Shown here one piece after another: positions 22,471 to 34,812 of a DNA stretch of 64,000 nt. The stretch's first letter is position 1, and the number at the start of each line of letters is the position of its first letter. The notes under the pieces were generated by a model. It was not told the origin of the DNA. It was given only the letters and a program-made list of their open reading frames with translations, and did no database searches. Made by a program: the position numbers and the translations under genes. Source of the DNA: Hermodice carunculata (Eukaryota; Annelida; Polychaeta; Eunicida; Amphinomidae); assembly GCA_964020975.1 (NCBI GenBank), contig OZ026630.1, forward strand, positions 65,319,013 through 65,383,012, given 5' to 3'.

Positions 22471-23275
22471 AAGGGAGTTCAAGATGCGGTCGTAACTTCT
22501 ACGTGACCTCAAACAAAGAAATGTCAGTGCTCAGTGAACTGGTCACGTTTTCTGGTTTCGTGTGCGGAACACTTCCACTTGTAGAAATGTCTCTACACGT
22601 AACTTACGCAAGTCATACCATTTTAGAAGTTTATATTTCAAGTTATTTCAAATAAATGAATTATTTTCAAAAACCTCATGATTTCTGCATAATCTTGAGG
22701 AATAGAAGTTTGCTGCTGTGTTGAGAAACCTAAAGGAAAGGAAAGGTATGCTTTTTGCATGTTTTTTTTAGATGCATTTTCCTTGAACGCATTATTTTAA
22801 ATACCCCTGTAAAACTACATATTTGGAAATGGAAAGTCTTTATTTAAAATACACTTAAACACACCCTTTCCTGAAAAACATTGAACTTGGTTTCTGTAAG
22901 TTTGGGCTTGATTACAATGATTTTATTTTTTAAAATCTTGATATAAACCGGTGCTCTTTCATCAAATGCACGCTTTGCATAACTTTCAGATTTGCACCAA
23001 AAGTTGAGCGCTTTTCTTTCTGTGTACTTGAAATCATAAGACTACCAATTCCATAAGTAAATAGGTTTTAGATATAATTTCAAAGGTTAAAATACTGAGA
23101 GTTTTGAAGTGACTTGATCAGTTTTCTGCGCTGAAACAGCAGCTTTACCCAAGCCTGTACAGCCAACCCAGTCGGCAGCTACACGCACCGCACGTTGCCA
23201 CAGTCTAGTGATTTTTCTATATTCTTTGTCAAGAATAGACTTCATATATGGGACCACAGAATCTATAAAACTCCC
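22471..23275. mobile_element. About 0.8-kb insertion in the tandem repeat
   Basis: Interrupts AGTATAATATTGGC of the tandem unit. The ends read AAGGGAGTT and AACTCCC, with TAA or TA at each junction. A reverse-strand frame of 66 codons (23087-23287) has no recognisable domain. Probably a non-autonomous DNA transposon; the short ends make the family uncertain. Confidence 0.55.
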
Positions 23276-23880
23276 TAATATTGGCATAGTGTACTGGCAT
23301 AATTATATCCACAAGGCATATTACAATGGTGTGATTATTTTCACAATGGCAGACATATATATTTCTACATGATTCAGCATAATATTGGCGCAGTGTTCAG
23401 ACATTATTATGTTAACAAGGTATATTACAATACAATAATTATTTTCACAGGGACAGACATATTTCCACATGGTACAGTTTAATGGACACAATGTTCAGGC
23501 ATTATTATATGCACAAGGTATATTACAATGGTATAATTATTTTTGATAACGACAGACATATACTTGCACATGGCACAGTATAATATTGGCACAGTTCAGA
23601 CATGATTATATTCAAAAGGTATCATACAATGGTATGATTATTTTTACAATGATAGACATACTTTCTTTCAATGATTTATGCATTGTACGTGCTGTAGTGG
23701 CGCAATGTAATTTACATTGTGTGGCTAATGTGGAGAAGCCACAATACAGCTTTGTGTTAAATGTATTGACACAATGTTTAGACATAGTTATTTCCACACG
23801 GTACTAGTGTACAATAGTACAGCTAATGTGCAATGCACTGTTCTACCATTGGTAGCATTGGCACAATGTTTAGACAATAA

Positions 23881-24626
23881 TATTTCCACATGGTACTCTG
23901 CAGTCGTCTGTCTGTCTGTCTGTACATCCATCCATCCATCTATTTCTCTCTCTGTAATTATCCTCAAAACTTGATTGGATTGCTCCTTAACATCATTTGT
24001 GATAAATTCTTTATCAACAGGTGCAACTTTTATTTCCTGATTTTAACAAATGTTTGAAATTATGCAATGATAATTCATCAATAAGCATACATGCTAGGAT
24101 GGTTAAAATGGGAATGTTATTGTACAGGGATGTGTATTTTATTTTATCCAAAATAAGGTTAGTGAAGATGGTCATCCAATCTCTACAGTACATGCTGAGA
24201 CTAGATATTACAGACCTTTACCTGTTTGCATAGTTATACAGTTATTTCTGCAAAGACATTTAAACATCTCAGTCCTCTTGTTTTACTTTGATCTATTAGG
24301 GAGCACAGTCAGAATCTAAGGGGCTACTTATGGTAAAGAGGGTTAGCTGACCATTTCAGAGGGACCCCGCATCTTTCCAGATGAGATCCAACAGGTAATT
24401 CAAACCTTTCAATTGTTCCCAAATGTACACATTTTGTCAGGCTAGCAATGAAAAATTGTGTCTGTAACTAAATACATTTTACGAGCTAAATGTAAAATTA
24501 TAGTTAAGACTGAATGGCCAGTGCACATTTGCATTTATTTACATACAATTAATGAAGCCTTTAAGCTGTAGAATTTGAAAATGTTGACATATCATATCAA
24601 ACATAAATACGTACAGATTAATAACT
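23881..24626. other. Gene-free stretch upstream of the glycosyltransferase
   Basis: Contains a short CTGT/CATC microsatellite (23904-23941) and AT-rich sequence. Untranslated sequence or a 5' exon of the next gene could lie here, but I see no clear promoter. Confidence 0.4.
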
Positions 24627-26126
24627 TTGGGCAAAAAAATAACAATTAGAAATTTTAGAAGCATTGGTCTACTTACCATGCATGAATTAATAAGATTCCT
24701 CTTTGGTTTCAGGATACTGGTAAAATACATCACCGTCGTGTCGCTGTTGTCTTTGCTCTGGACATGTTTCTTTTTTCTCCGAATTAAGACGGAAACTCAT
24801 TATCCCGCCGCCAATATATTGCATCGCTCACATGAACAAACTAGTACTGTATTTCACACGTCTTCTCAGAGACAGAAGTATATGCTGAGTCACAATGTAG
24901 ACCCCGTCAATTTCAAACACATTTTACAGCCTGAAAATTGCAGAAGAACAAGACGACCGGCACAGAAAGAAATTGTATACAGAAACACGCAGTGGCAAGT
25001 TCAGCGGGATAATACGCACGAAATTGTAGTTTACTCAGCTTATTATGACGACAGACCTGATGTTGGACTTCTACCAGTGATACGAATTCTTGCTGTGTCG
25101 ACTAAACAAACTAATAAAATACTTTGCCAGCTTTGGTACACAGACAGTTCATATCCGTTGATTGTTCAAGTAAAAATACAATCAACCGGAGGCCTGGACA
25201 CAATCCATGGTGTAGTTTACGGACAATATTTGTATACTTGTGCCATGCCTAGTTCCTTACCAATTCCTTCACATGTTTCTGTAGTTATAATACAGTGCAA
25301 CCAATCCAGCACTTTCTTGCCAGTACAGGTTCCTGTACGGTCACTTTGGAAACATGAATTTGGTGTATGTGTGGCCATAACATTTGGAGATATTTCAATA
25401 GATATGTTTGTTGAATGGATGGAGTACCATCGTCTGTTTGGAGTGAGCGAGATTAACATTTACAATGGTAATATCACAGACTCAGGCTCCTTGAGGGCAT
25501 TCAAATTCTATCAAAATAAAGGGATGCTAAGGATATACTCGATGCCCCCACCTGTCGAATATTATGATTATAAGTCTATAAAACGTAGCAGTCCTGCATC
25601 TCTTAATGACTGTATGCTTAAAAATATGTATAGATACCGTTATGTTATTGTAGTTGATCTTGATGAAATCATTGTACCGAGGGTGGTCGATACCTATAGT
25701 GAAATGCTGGAACACATTAATCGCAAAAAGCGGCTAAGTACATCAGCACCATCTTACACATTTCGTAACGTGTATTTTTTTCGTGATATAAAATCGAACC
25801 GCAACAAGTCTAATAATTTAGTGACAATGCGCCATGTTACTAGAGCTGACCCTAACAGGTTTCTATTTGCATCTAAGTCTTTTGTAGATCCAAAGCGATG
25901 CATTTCAATTTTCAATCATTATTGCTGGATTCGTTTTCCTCAATACAATCGGACATGGACCGTTGATGTGGATCCTAAAGTGGCCATGTCCCATCACTAT
26001 CGCTTATGTGCAAACCACACATGCTCAAGATTTATGGGCAGGGTTAAAAATGATACCTTTTTATTAAAATACGAGACTGTGCTTGGCACCAAGGTCACTG
26101 CAGTGGTGCAGCACATAACAAATTAA
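24627..26126 (+). CDS. Family-92 (DUF23) glycosyltransferase, type II membrane protein
   Basis: Intact 499-residue frame. Residues 30-52 form one hydrophobic span after a basic N terminus, as in Golgi type II enzymes. The GT92 catalytic region follows: CVAITFGD and FVEWMEYHRLFGV (from about 248), SLNDCMLKNMYRYRYV, then DLDEIIVPR (about 344-352), whose acidic cluster is the likely metal and nucleotide-sugar site. Near the C terminus lie CWIRFP and SHHYRLC (about 455). NIT, NRT, NHT and NDT sites suggest N-glycosylation in the lumen. Family members transfer galactose to glycans; the substrate here is unknown. TTGGTTTCAG ends at 24712, so translation might instead enter by splicing there, from an upstream exon. 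No other intron is needed. It is the only apparently intact host gene in the window. Confidence 0.85.
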   Translation: MGKKITIRNFRSIGLLTMHELIRFLFGFRILVKYITVVSLLSLLWTCFFFLRIKTETHYPAANILHRSHEQTSTVFHTSSQRQKYMLSHNVDPVNFKHILQPENCRRTRRPAQKEIVYRNTQWQVQRDNTHEIVVYSAYYDDRPDVGLLPVIRILAVSTKQTNKILCQLWYTDSSYPLIVQVKIQSTGGLDTIHGVVYGQYLYTCAMPSSLPIPSHVSVVIIQCNQSSTFLPVQVPVRSLWKHEFGVCVAITFGDISIDMFVEWMEYHRLFGVSEINIYNGNITDSGSLRAFKFYQNKGMLRIYSMPPPVEYYDYKSIKRSSPASLNDCMLKNMYRYRYVIVVDLDEIIVPRVVDTYSEMLEHINRKKRLSTSAPSYTFRNVYFFRDIKSNRNKSNNLVTMRHVTRADPNRFLFASKSFVDPKRCISIFNHYCWIRFPQYNRTWTVDVDPKVAMSHHYRLCANHTCSRFMGRVKNDTFLLKYETVLGTKVTAVVQHITN

Positions 26127-27049
26127 CACACACACCCAGCCAGCCAACCACCAACCCACCAACACGCACACACACACACATATAAATGTGCGTGAGTGTA
26201 TGTGTGTGTGTTATTATAATGTTTGAAAGGTTAACTTGATGCCCATATGTTATGCTTGCCAATGGTGATACTGTTAGTCTTTGGTGTCTGACGTGCCCGT
26301 TTGATTTTCTTCATTATACAGTTTTATGTGTTTAAGGTGAGTTGCGTATACGTGTTGTACTAAAAACTGCTACATAGACATGGTAAGGTCAAATGTACTG
26401 CAACACTTCCATATCAACAATACCGGAAATCCGTTAGCCATGTTCTTTTCTCGCCAAGCTTGCTTCTGTCAATGCTTATTTCTAATATATATTTGGAAAG
26501 GTTGCAAGTTTGAGTCTCACTCGTCCCAAGCATGAAAAATATGGAAACATAGAATTTCTTCATTTTTATTTTTAGCTTTACCAAAACATTTTCAACAGAT
26601 AATATAAAGGCCATATTTTCTTGAAAGATGATGGGTCTTTAACTCTCAGAACACATTTTCAAAGCCTGGAATACCCTGATGTGTAGCTGGTAGCAACACC
26701 TTGTATCAGCCTTATCATTTAACTAAGGTAACCCACATGGACAACTTAAAAACACAATAACGTGAAATGGTACTGACATTGCATTGAAACTATGTATGTG
26801 TGTGTGCATGCTTTCTCGTAAATGCAAGGCATGTAGAACGATGCTTTGTATGTCTCAACTGTATTCTGAATACCTACAACCCGAAAGGAAAAAAAAATTC
26901 GATACTACTAAGGTTGCAAGCCCCTAGATTATATATTTCAAAGTTGTACCAAGGAGGGTTGAGGGTCTCTTTACCCTCCTTGGTTGTACCAAAGAAAAAA
27001 ACATGGAGTGTACTGTATGCTTTGTGAGACACACTGAGAGCCTCTAGAT
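26127..27049. other. Gene-free stretch after the glycosyltransferase
   Basis: Begins with CA/CCAAC and GT microsatellite sequence (26127-26211), then AT-rich DNA, probably including the 3' untranslated region. No other gene recognised. Confidence 0.5.
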
Positions 27050-28499
27050 TTTGTTGTTTTGTTAATTCAAAATAACTAATTGACAACAAGTAATGGATAA
27101 ATAATCTTCCGCCTTTTAATGTTAATTAGCGTCTGCTACTTCCGGAGATTATGTGCGTCATTCATGTTTCTTTGTTTTAAAGTTTACCGCAGTTATTTTG
27201 TTTTTTTCATCTTTTATTTTGGTTTTTGTATTGTTCAGATCACGTTGATGTGGCTGAGGTTCATTTTTTTTAGATGAATTGAGCAGAAATTGGGATCGTT
27301 ATGAGATTTCTGGACTGTGTGATGTTATCGGTGACATTATTCTGCGATTCCTTTTTGGATTGTCAACTCGGATATGTCACGATGAAACAAGAGACCTAGT
27401 TTGCGGAGTGTTCGAGTGGGGGTGATTCAGCTGTGGATACTGAGTCAAAAATTTTGTTCAGCTCTAATAGTAGAAAATTTACAAAGGTTAAAACAGGTTT
27501 AGTTGGTACCGGCAATTTTACTGCCGATAATGTGCCACGTACAAGTAGTAATATATGTATTTCAGTAGGCAGTATCAATCTGGAAAGTGTAATAAATCAA
27601 GAAATTATGTTGGTTTTGTGAATGGGAAGAAGCATAATGTTATGCACATTTGTGCTACCTGTTGGTTGGTGGAAAGAGCGAAGAATGAACATAGTAAGTG
27701 TTCAGTTGATTGCAAATATCAAGGTAAAACTTTGAGCAAGATCGGAAAATATTTAAGGACTGACTAAGGGCACAAAAATTTGATGTTGATTGCATTATAC
27801 TATCACAGGACACCTCTTTCGGTGATTCTGTAAATTCTTGCTTAGAGGAAACTGTGTCCAGTGTTGACATTTCTACATTCTTTCTACCAGCCAATGTGGA
27901 GAATAGTACGTTCAGTGGAGACTTCTCTGTTCATGAATCTTAGTCGTATGGTTCACAATCTTTCCAAAGCAATTTGCGGAGTGATTTGGTTTGCCATTCG
28001 TCTGCTTTTGCAGTCACTTTTGGGTCTGAAGTTCAGATTTTGAGTGCGTCCAGTGACACTTCAGATAGCAGGACATATATTGATATGAGTAGTTCTCAGG
28101 GTAATGCAGGTCAACCTTCATGTGCAGATGCTGTTAATATGTTAGATCTTTTCTGTGCACTTATTGCAAAACAGTGTGGTATAGATTATGTAAATGATGA
28201 GGTGTTTTCAGATTCTGTGTTCTAACACATGGTGAGGGAAGATCAATTTAATTCCCTATTCTCTTGTGACTTTAAAAGTCAGGCAATGATCAAAGTGTTG
28301 GATATTAAGAATCAGTTTCAGCTTAAAGAGTTTTCAATTTGCAATAAGATCCACAGTGTACATGTTCCCAAGGATTATATGTATAGCGTAGTTGGCCTTA
28401 TTGGGATTCTATAGCTTTGCAGGTGTATCTTCTCATTCACAGTTAAGTGGTAGCTTCAGGAGTGCCTAACTGCGTTGGTTGTAGGTCGCATGTTCCTTC

Positions 28500-29531
28500 C
28501 GGTTTCAATTTACAGGTCTGGAGGCAGAAACCTCTGACAACAGGCTACCATGATTTAGATATGTTTACGGTTTTCCTGTCGATTATGCGTTAGCCTCTCT
28601 ACCTGTTCCTTCTCGTAGGAATCACACTTTGGTTTATCCAGAACATGTCTATGATTTTATAACAAAGGAATTAGAGGAAAAAGCCACTCTTGGTCATTTC
28701 AAAGAAAATCCTTTTAGTTCTTTTCTTACGGTTTCTCTGATAAATACCACAGACAAAAAGATTCTGCTGAGAAAAGAATTATTATTGATTTGTCAGGGCT
28801 AAGGGGGAAATCAATAAAGGATGGGATTTGCAAAAACATGTACTTAGGTGACATAGTATCAATTCAGTATCCTTCAATTGATGATTTTCTTGATTTGGCG
28901 GTACTAATTGGACCTGTTTCTCTGCTGTTCTAATCTGATTTGTCCAGGGCTTATCGACAGTTGCCAGTGTGTTCTGGTGACATTGCTTTGCTGGGGGTAT
29001 TCTTGGTGAGGTGATACTTTTATTGACCGTGTTTTACCTTTTGGTTTGTGTTCCTCGGCTTTATGTTGTCAGAAATTCACAGATGGAGTAGCTTATTTGT
29101 TTAAAGAGGCAGGTTATCATGTAGTGAATTTCTTGGATGATTTTGGAGGAGTTGATACAGAGCATAGGGCAGAAAAAGCCTTCAGTTTCCTTAAGGAATT
29201 GTTGCTGGAGTTGGGAGTTGCTGAGGCCAGACACAAGGCAGTAGCTTCTTGCACACAAATGATTTTCCTTGGTGTTTTAATAGATTCTGTGAGCATGACC
29301 ATTTCAGTGCCTGCAGACAAATATGTGGATATTCAGTACATTCTGCATAGTTGGATTCGAAAAAAAATCAGATAAAATACGGAGGGACGTGTTGTTTTTA
29401 CAGCGGGCTGCTTATGCAGGTGGGACTTTGGGCAATTTAGAGTTGCAGTGGCGAACTTTTATTTTGATGATTTTTCAAACTCACTTTTTTACCTGCATCA
29501 TTACATACTGTTTGTGCTGATGCAGATTTTT
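28500..29531 (+). pseudogene. Ngaro-like reverse transcriptase region (fossil)
   Basis: The segment at 29046-29375 contains NFLDDFGGVD, the Ngaro/DIRS form of the reverse-transcriptase active-site motif, followed by KAVASCTQMIFLGVLID, as is usual in this family. It belongs to the fossil element spanning 27.0-35.9 kb, and another element interrupts the region at 29532. Broken. Confidence 0.75.
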
Positions 29532-31110
29532 ATGCTCCCCTTTGAAGAAGGTGGGGCATATAGCGTTGCACATGTCGGTCGGTCGGTCGGTCGGTCGGTC
29601 GGTCGGTAGACTGTGGTTTCCGGACAATAACTCAAGAAGTTTTTAAGCTAGGACTTTGATACTGTATAAGTGTATCATTCTAGTCAAAAGCTAGGCAAAG
29701 TTTGAAGATGGGTGACCTTGACCTAATTTCCAAGGTCACAGTGGTACCTGCATTAAATTTGGTTTCCGCATAATAACTGAAGAGGTTTTTAAGCTAGGAC
29801 TTTTATATTGCACAGAATAAGAGTCCATATTTTGGGCTAGGCAAAGTTTGAAGATGGATGACCTTGACCTCATTTGAAAGGTCACAGAACCACCTTACTG
29901 AATATGGTTTAATGCTTTCTGCATGATAACTTATACCTTAGAGCTAGAACTTTTATATTGCACAGCTTTATGGTTCTCTGTAAGGGCTAGGTTGATTTTG
30001 AAGATGGGTGACCTTGACCCAGTTTTCAGGGTCACAGAGAGATTGTTGTTAAACTGTGGTTTCTGCACAATAACTCAAGAAGTTTTTGAGCTAAGACTTT
30101 GATACTGTACAGGTGTATCATTCTAATCAAAAGCTAGGCGAAGTTTGAAGATGGGTGACCTTGACATATTTTCCAAGGTCACAGTGGTACATGAATTAAC
30201 TTTGGTTTCCGCACAATAACTGAAGAGGTTTTTAAGCTAGGACTTTTATATTGCACAGGATTATAGTCCATATTTAAGGCTAGGCGAAGTTTGAAGATGG
30301 ATGACCTTGACCTCATTTTAAAGGTCACAGAGCCACTTTACTGAATATGGTTTCATGCTTCCTGTGGTTTCTGCACAATAACACAAGAAGTTTGTAAGTT
30401 AGGATTGGGATACTTTACAGGTCTATAGTTCATGCTAAGGGCTAGAAGAAGTTTAAAGTTTGGTGACCTTTATTTAATTTCCAAGGTCACGTTGGTACCT
30501 GAGATAAAATTAGGTTTCCACATGATAACTGAAGAGGTTTTAAACTAGGGCTTAAATATTCCACTGGATAATTGTCCGTATTCAGGTCTAGGTCAAGTTT
30601 GAAGATGGGTGACCTTGACGTAATTTCAAAGGTCACAGAGCCATTTGGTTGAATACTGTTTCTGCATGATAACTTTTTAGAGGTAGCACTTTTATATTGC
30701 ACAGCTTTATGGTTGCCTATAAGGGCTAGTTTGAATTTGTAGATGGGTGACCTTGACCCAGTTTTGAGGCTCACACACAGACAGTAGACTTCCTTTTTTT
30801 TTGCACAATAACTGAAGAAGGTCAAGTGAAAATGAGTGACCTTGCCCTAATTTCCAAGGTCATAAAGCCACTTTGCTGAATATTGTTTCTAAATGATGAC
30901 TAATGTTTCAGCTATAACTTTTATATTGCCCAGGTTTTTAGTCGTTTTTTAACGACAAGGTCAAAGTATAAAGATATGTGACATTGATGTATGATCAACC
31001 TTCACTAATTTTGTAAGGTCACGAGTGCCCCTTCTACCACTATCAATAGGGTAGCGAGGGCAAGGGTAATGAGGGAGGGGGGCATCTATGTTTTACAAAC
31101 ATATCTTGTT
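29532..31110 (+). mobile_element. GGTC-type hairpin element, copy 2
   Basis: Same organisation as 19535-20812: start palindrome CTCCCCTTTGAAGAAGGTGG, a clean GGTC microsatellite (29577-29608), then about nine units carrying GTGACCTTGACC and AAGGTCAC, and the ATATCTTGTT end. It is longer than copy 1 because it has about two extra internal units. It sits inside the Ngaro-like fossil, so it is younger than that insertion. Confidence 0.75.
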
Positions 31111-31905
31111 TGAGCAGTACTTTCAAAGCTGTGAGTTCCATTCGTAATTATTTGAATGGAGTAAAGGAGTTGCATGTTTTGTCAAGTTTTGAGTTCAGAC
31201 ATTTAGAATGCATTCAGTGCAGATTATTGTTGAAGGGTATATCCAGATTGATGATTCATCATTTAAAACCTGCCACCCCGGTTACTTCACACGTGCTGTC
31301 TGCCATTTTTGTGTTTTTGATTTTTCCTGTCCAAAGATGTGGCTTGTTGGGCAGCTTTCTTGATTGGATTTTTACCATGTCAAGGAAATCTTTGCTGGTT
31401 CCCCCAAGTTTTCCAAAATTTGATCATAGGAAACATTTATGCAGGAGTAATATTTATTTTGGGGAAAGACTGTCTTACCGTGTCTTTTACATGGTCTAAG
31501 ATCAATCAGAATGTTTTAATTCCTTTGACACGCATTCATAAGTCTTGCCTATGTCCGGTAAGTGCATATAAGAGATTGATTTCTATGGGTGACATTCCAG
31601 ATTTGCATCCAGCTTTCACTTTTTCAGTTAGACCAAAATTAAAATGTGTTACAGCCTTCTGCTTTATGAGAGTGTTCAGGGATTTATTACAGAAGGCTGG
31701 TTTTTCTCCATCTGCATTTTCTGAGCAAAGTTTCAGAAGAGGAGGGAATACTTTTGCCTTTCAGGCTCAGGTTCCCACGGAGTTGATAAAATTGCAGGGA
31801 CATTCGGCTTCGGAAGCCAATCTTTGGTATTTAGATTTTTCTCTCGCTAAGAAATTAAGTGTGACTCTTGCAATGCAGGGAAGAATTAAGGAATTGAGCA
31901 TGTAA
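31111..31905 (+). pseudogene. Ngaro-like tyrosine recombinase region (fossil)
   Basis: Contains SFRRGGNTFAFQAQVP and LIKLQGHSASEANLWYLD, typical of the C-terminal catalytic half of tyrosine recombinases from Ngaro/DIRS retroelements. The open frame of the C-terminal part is long, suggesting that decay is not extreme. A fold-back DNA element begins 26 bases after it. Confidence 0.8.
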
Positions 31906-31930
31906 TGTTACATTACATTTGAGTATAATT

Positions 31931-33295
31931 GTTACGCGCCATCGATGGATCTGCACAATCGACTGATCGCGCAGCGCCATCAATGGATCTATTGTTCGCG
32001 CAACAATCGATAGATGGTGCTGCGCGAACAATCGCTTTGTTCTGACACTTCGTGAGAGTTGCTGGCGCTGCACCATCGATTGACAGATATGTCAAATTGA
32101 GTGTTTTCTGAGTGGCATGTCACTTTCAGTCTGTCAATTTTTTTAATCCATAATTTGAGTGCACTGACAAGAGAAAACAAATTTACTTTAAGTTTACATT
32201 CTCCAAGTACTTATAGTTCATGAACACCCAGGCTTTTATGATTTTGTTTTCACCTCCGAGTTTTGTTTTGTTTTTACAAAAACTTATGGAAATCTGTTTG
32301 TGCAGTTGCAGAGTTGGTATCTTGAAACAGAAAAATATTGAACAAATGAGTGTAAGAAAGCAAGTCTTAAAAAATCATTATGCAGTCTTATTGTCCACTT
32401 TATTACTTGCTCCACTATCAACTCAAATACTCGAACAGTGATGGATCAAATTCCCCGATCAAATTACATAGTGTATTAAAAAATAATGATAATGATGATA
32501 AATAATACTGGGTTAGTGTACTGTTTGATTAAAAAAAATCCAAGAACTTCTGCTAGGCCTACCTGTGTTTAATGTGGTTTGATAATTACAACAACGGTAA
32601 TTCGTATTTTATTTGTGGTTTTACATATATGTAGGCCTACATCACCAATGTGTCTGAAATAAAAAACCTCCAATAACTTTATTGACAAACCTGTCTATCA
32701 ATCAATCAATCTATCTATCTATGTATCACACAACAAAAGCAGATCTGATGCTAGTTTAGTTCATTTCAATTTTTTCAAACGAAATTATACATCGATCGGG
32801 CATCCTTTGCAAAGCGCAGCGCGATCGATCGATTGGCGTTACTTAACATTTTACCTTGAATGCTTGATCTAGATGTGTTTACTAATTACATCCCTAACCA
32901 AAGTTTATGTACGTGTTTTGTACTGATCGTTTGCCGGCACTTTTCCGTATGGATTTAATTTACGGCGAAGTAAAGTCTAGAATCGTCAAATCCAGGCAGT
33001 TGAGCTACAGATGTACAGTTACAAAATCACGGTAATAACAAAGGCCCGTACTTGGTCACTTTTACATGCATAATTGAAAGGTTCAAGTTTGTATGTTAAA
33101 ATCAGCATAAGTTTATTCCATTCTGATCAATAGATTAGAATTTATTCAACAAATTATCCACCGATTGTGCATCCATAGTCAGCGCAGCGCGATCGATCGA
33201 TCGGTGCGCAATCTATCGATTGTTGCGCGAACAATAGATCCACTGATAGCGCTGCGCGATCGGTCGATTGTGCAGATCCATCGATGGCGCGTAAC
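31931..33295. mobile_element. 1.37-kb fold-back element, GTTACGCGCCATCGATGGAT ends
   Basis: The first ~80 bp (GTTACGCGCC, ATCGATGGATCTGCACAATC, GATCGCGCAGCGC, TTGTTCGCGCAACAATCGAT) recur as reverse complement at about 33190-33295. A partial third version occurs near 32790-32840. The arms are dense in GATC/CGAT and GCGC, unlike the AT-rich interior. No transposase frame was found. Inserted just downstream of the recombinase region of the Ngaro-like fossil. Confidence 0.75.
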
Positions 33296-33463
33296 ATATT
33301 CACTTTACACTAGTGCGTTTATGGAGCTTAAATATAAAATATTGCTGTGGGAATTGAGATATGGTCTGACTGAATATGATAAGTCAGGGCAGAGGTATAT
33401 TTATGTACATATATATGGTTTCACACGAGTCTCGTGCATAACTATATCATTTTTCTATGTTAT

Positions 33464-34812
33464 TAGTCCCCCGCCCACTTGGTGGGGGACTATAGGTTTG
33501 CACCTTGTCCGTCCGTCCGTCCTTCTGTCCGTCTGTCCGAAGCTTCTCCGGGCCATATTTCCAACACCATAACACCCACAGCTACCAAATTTAATGTGTT
33601 TGTACTTCCTAGGATAGAGGTGTATGGTGTGCCAAAAGTAGGTCACTAAGTCAAACATCTGGGTCACAGAATACATATGTATGAAAAATCTTGTCCGGGC
33701 CATAACGTTTTTGTCCTTTTACTTAAGAGTCATGAAATGTTACACAAATGTGAAGCTTAGTCTAAGAAAGTGTCATAAAGCAAAACTAGGTCACTAGGTC
33801 AAATATTTGGGTCACCGATTGATATGTAAATATACAGAAACAAATTTTGTCCGGCACATATCTTCCCTATATTAATGCTACCTCTTCAATTTTTTTATGG
33901 TGGGGAGACCTTAGGTAGTAGCTGTGCATAGGCATTGTTTTGTGTGGCTAATTACTTGCATTAATTAATTATTTAACAAAGTTCGTTAAGCAAGACAAAT
34001 TTTGTCCGGGCCATATCTTCTAAACTATTAATGCTAGCCCTTTGAATTCTTTATGGTGTGTAGACCTTAGGTAGTAGGTGTGCATACGCATTGTTTTGTG
34101 TGGCTAATTACTTCCATTAATTAATTAATTAACGAAGTTCATTAAGCAAGCTCAAGATACAATACAAATTTTGTCGGGGCCATATCTTCTAAATTATTGA
34201 TGCCAGCCCTTTGATTTTTTTTATGGTGGGTAGACCTTATAGGGGATATGGTAATGGGCACCGTCCGTGTGTCCGTCCGTCCATCAAATATTTGGGTCAC
34301 AGTAATACATAAATGTACAGTATTTTCATGTCCTTACCGTAATTCTTAAAAATTTTTGACTTCTTGTTATTTAAGTTTACTGATAATGTATTGTGACCTA
34401 AAAGTGTGTCACGACGCAAAACTAGGTCACTAGGTCAAATATCTACGTCACAGTGTAAACTCCATGTAAAACCTTGTCCATGCCATATTTCCCTTACTAT
34501 AATACCTACAGCTACCAAATTTATTATTTTAATACCACCTGGGGAGTTGTTGTGTCACATGGCAAAAGTAGGTCACTAGGTCAAATATCTAGGTCACTGT
34601 GAAATCCATTCAAAATCTTGTCCGGGCCGTAACTTTTTTGTCCTTTTACTTAGATTAATGAAATTTTACACAAATGTGAAGCTTAATCTAAGAATGTACC
34701 ATACTTTTAATTTTTTTTTCATCTATGTCACACCCCTATATAGTAGTCCATTCAACCTCGTGGGCGACGAGCGGGGGACTATGTATTGCTCTGCAATACT
34801 CATTAACTTGTT
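33464..34812 (+). mobile_element. CCCCGCCC-type hairpin element
   Basis: Starts with the palindrome TAGTCCCCC GCCCACTTG GTGGGGGACTA, followed by GTCCGTCCGTCCGTCC. The interior repeats AGGTCACTAGGTCAAATAT and TTTTGTCCGGGCCATATCTT. It ends near GCGGGGGACTATGTATTGC and TGCAATACTCATTAACTTGTT. No coding capacity. Located within the 3' part of the Ngaro-like fossil. Same end architecture as the A, B and GGTC elements. Confidence 0.7.

Larger units (their letters stand above)
21890..23880 (+). repeat. About 105-bp tandem repeat, split by two insertions
   Basis: Units read roughly: GTTCAGACATTATTAT, CACAAGGTATATTACAATGG, TATGATTATTTTCACAATGG, CAGACATATTTCCACATGG, ACAGTATAATATTGGCACAG. Four units are contiguous at 23290-23690. 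Others lie at 21890-22138 and 22417-22470, and degenerate ones at 23750-23890. The block contains two TIR insertions. Confidence 0.7.

Noticed and set aside
26470-26530. GTTTGAGTCTCACT, like a tRNA T-arm
   Set aside because: No cloverleaf partner stems are visible upstream.
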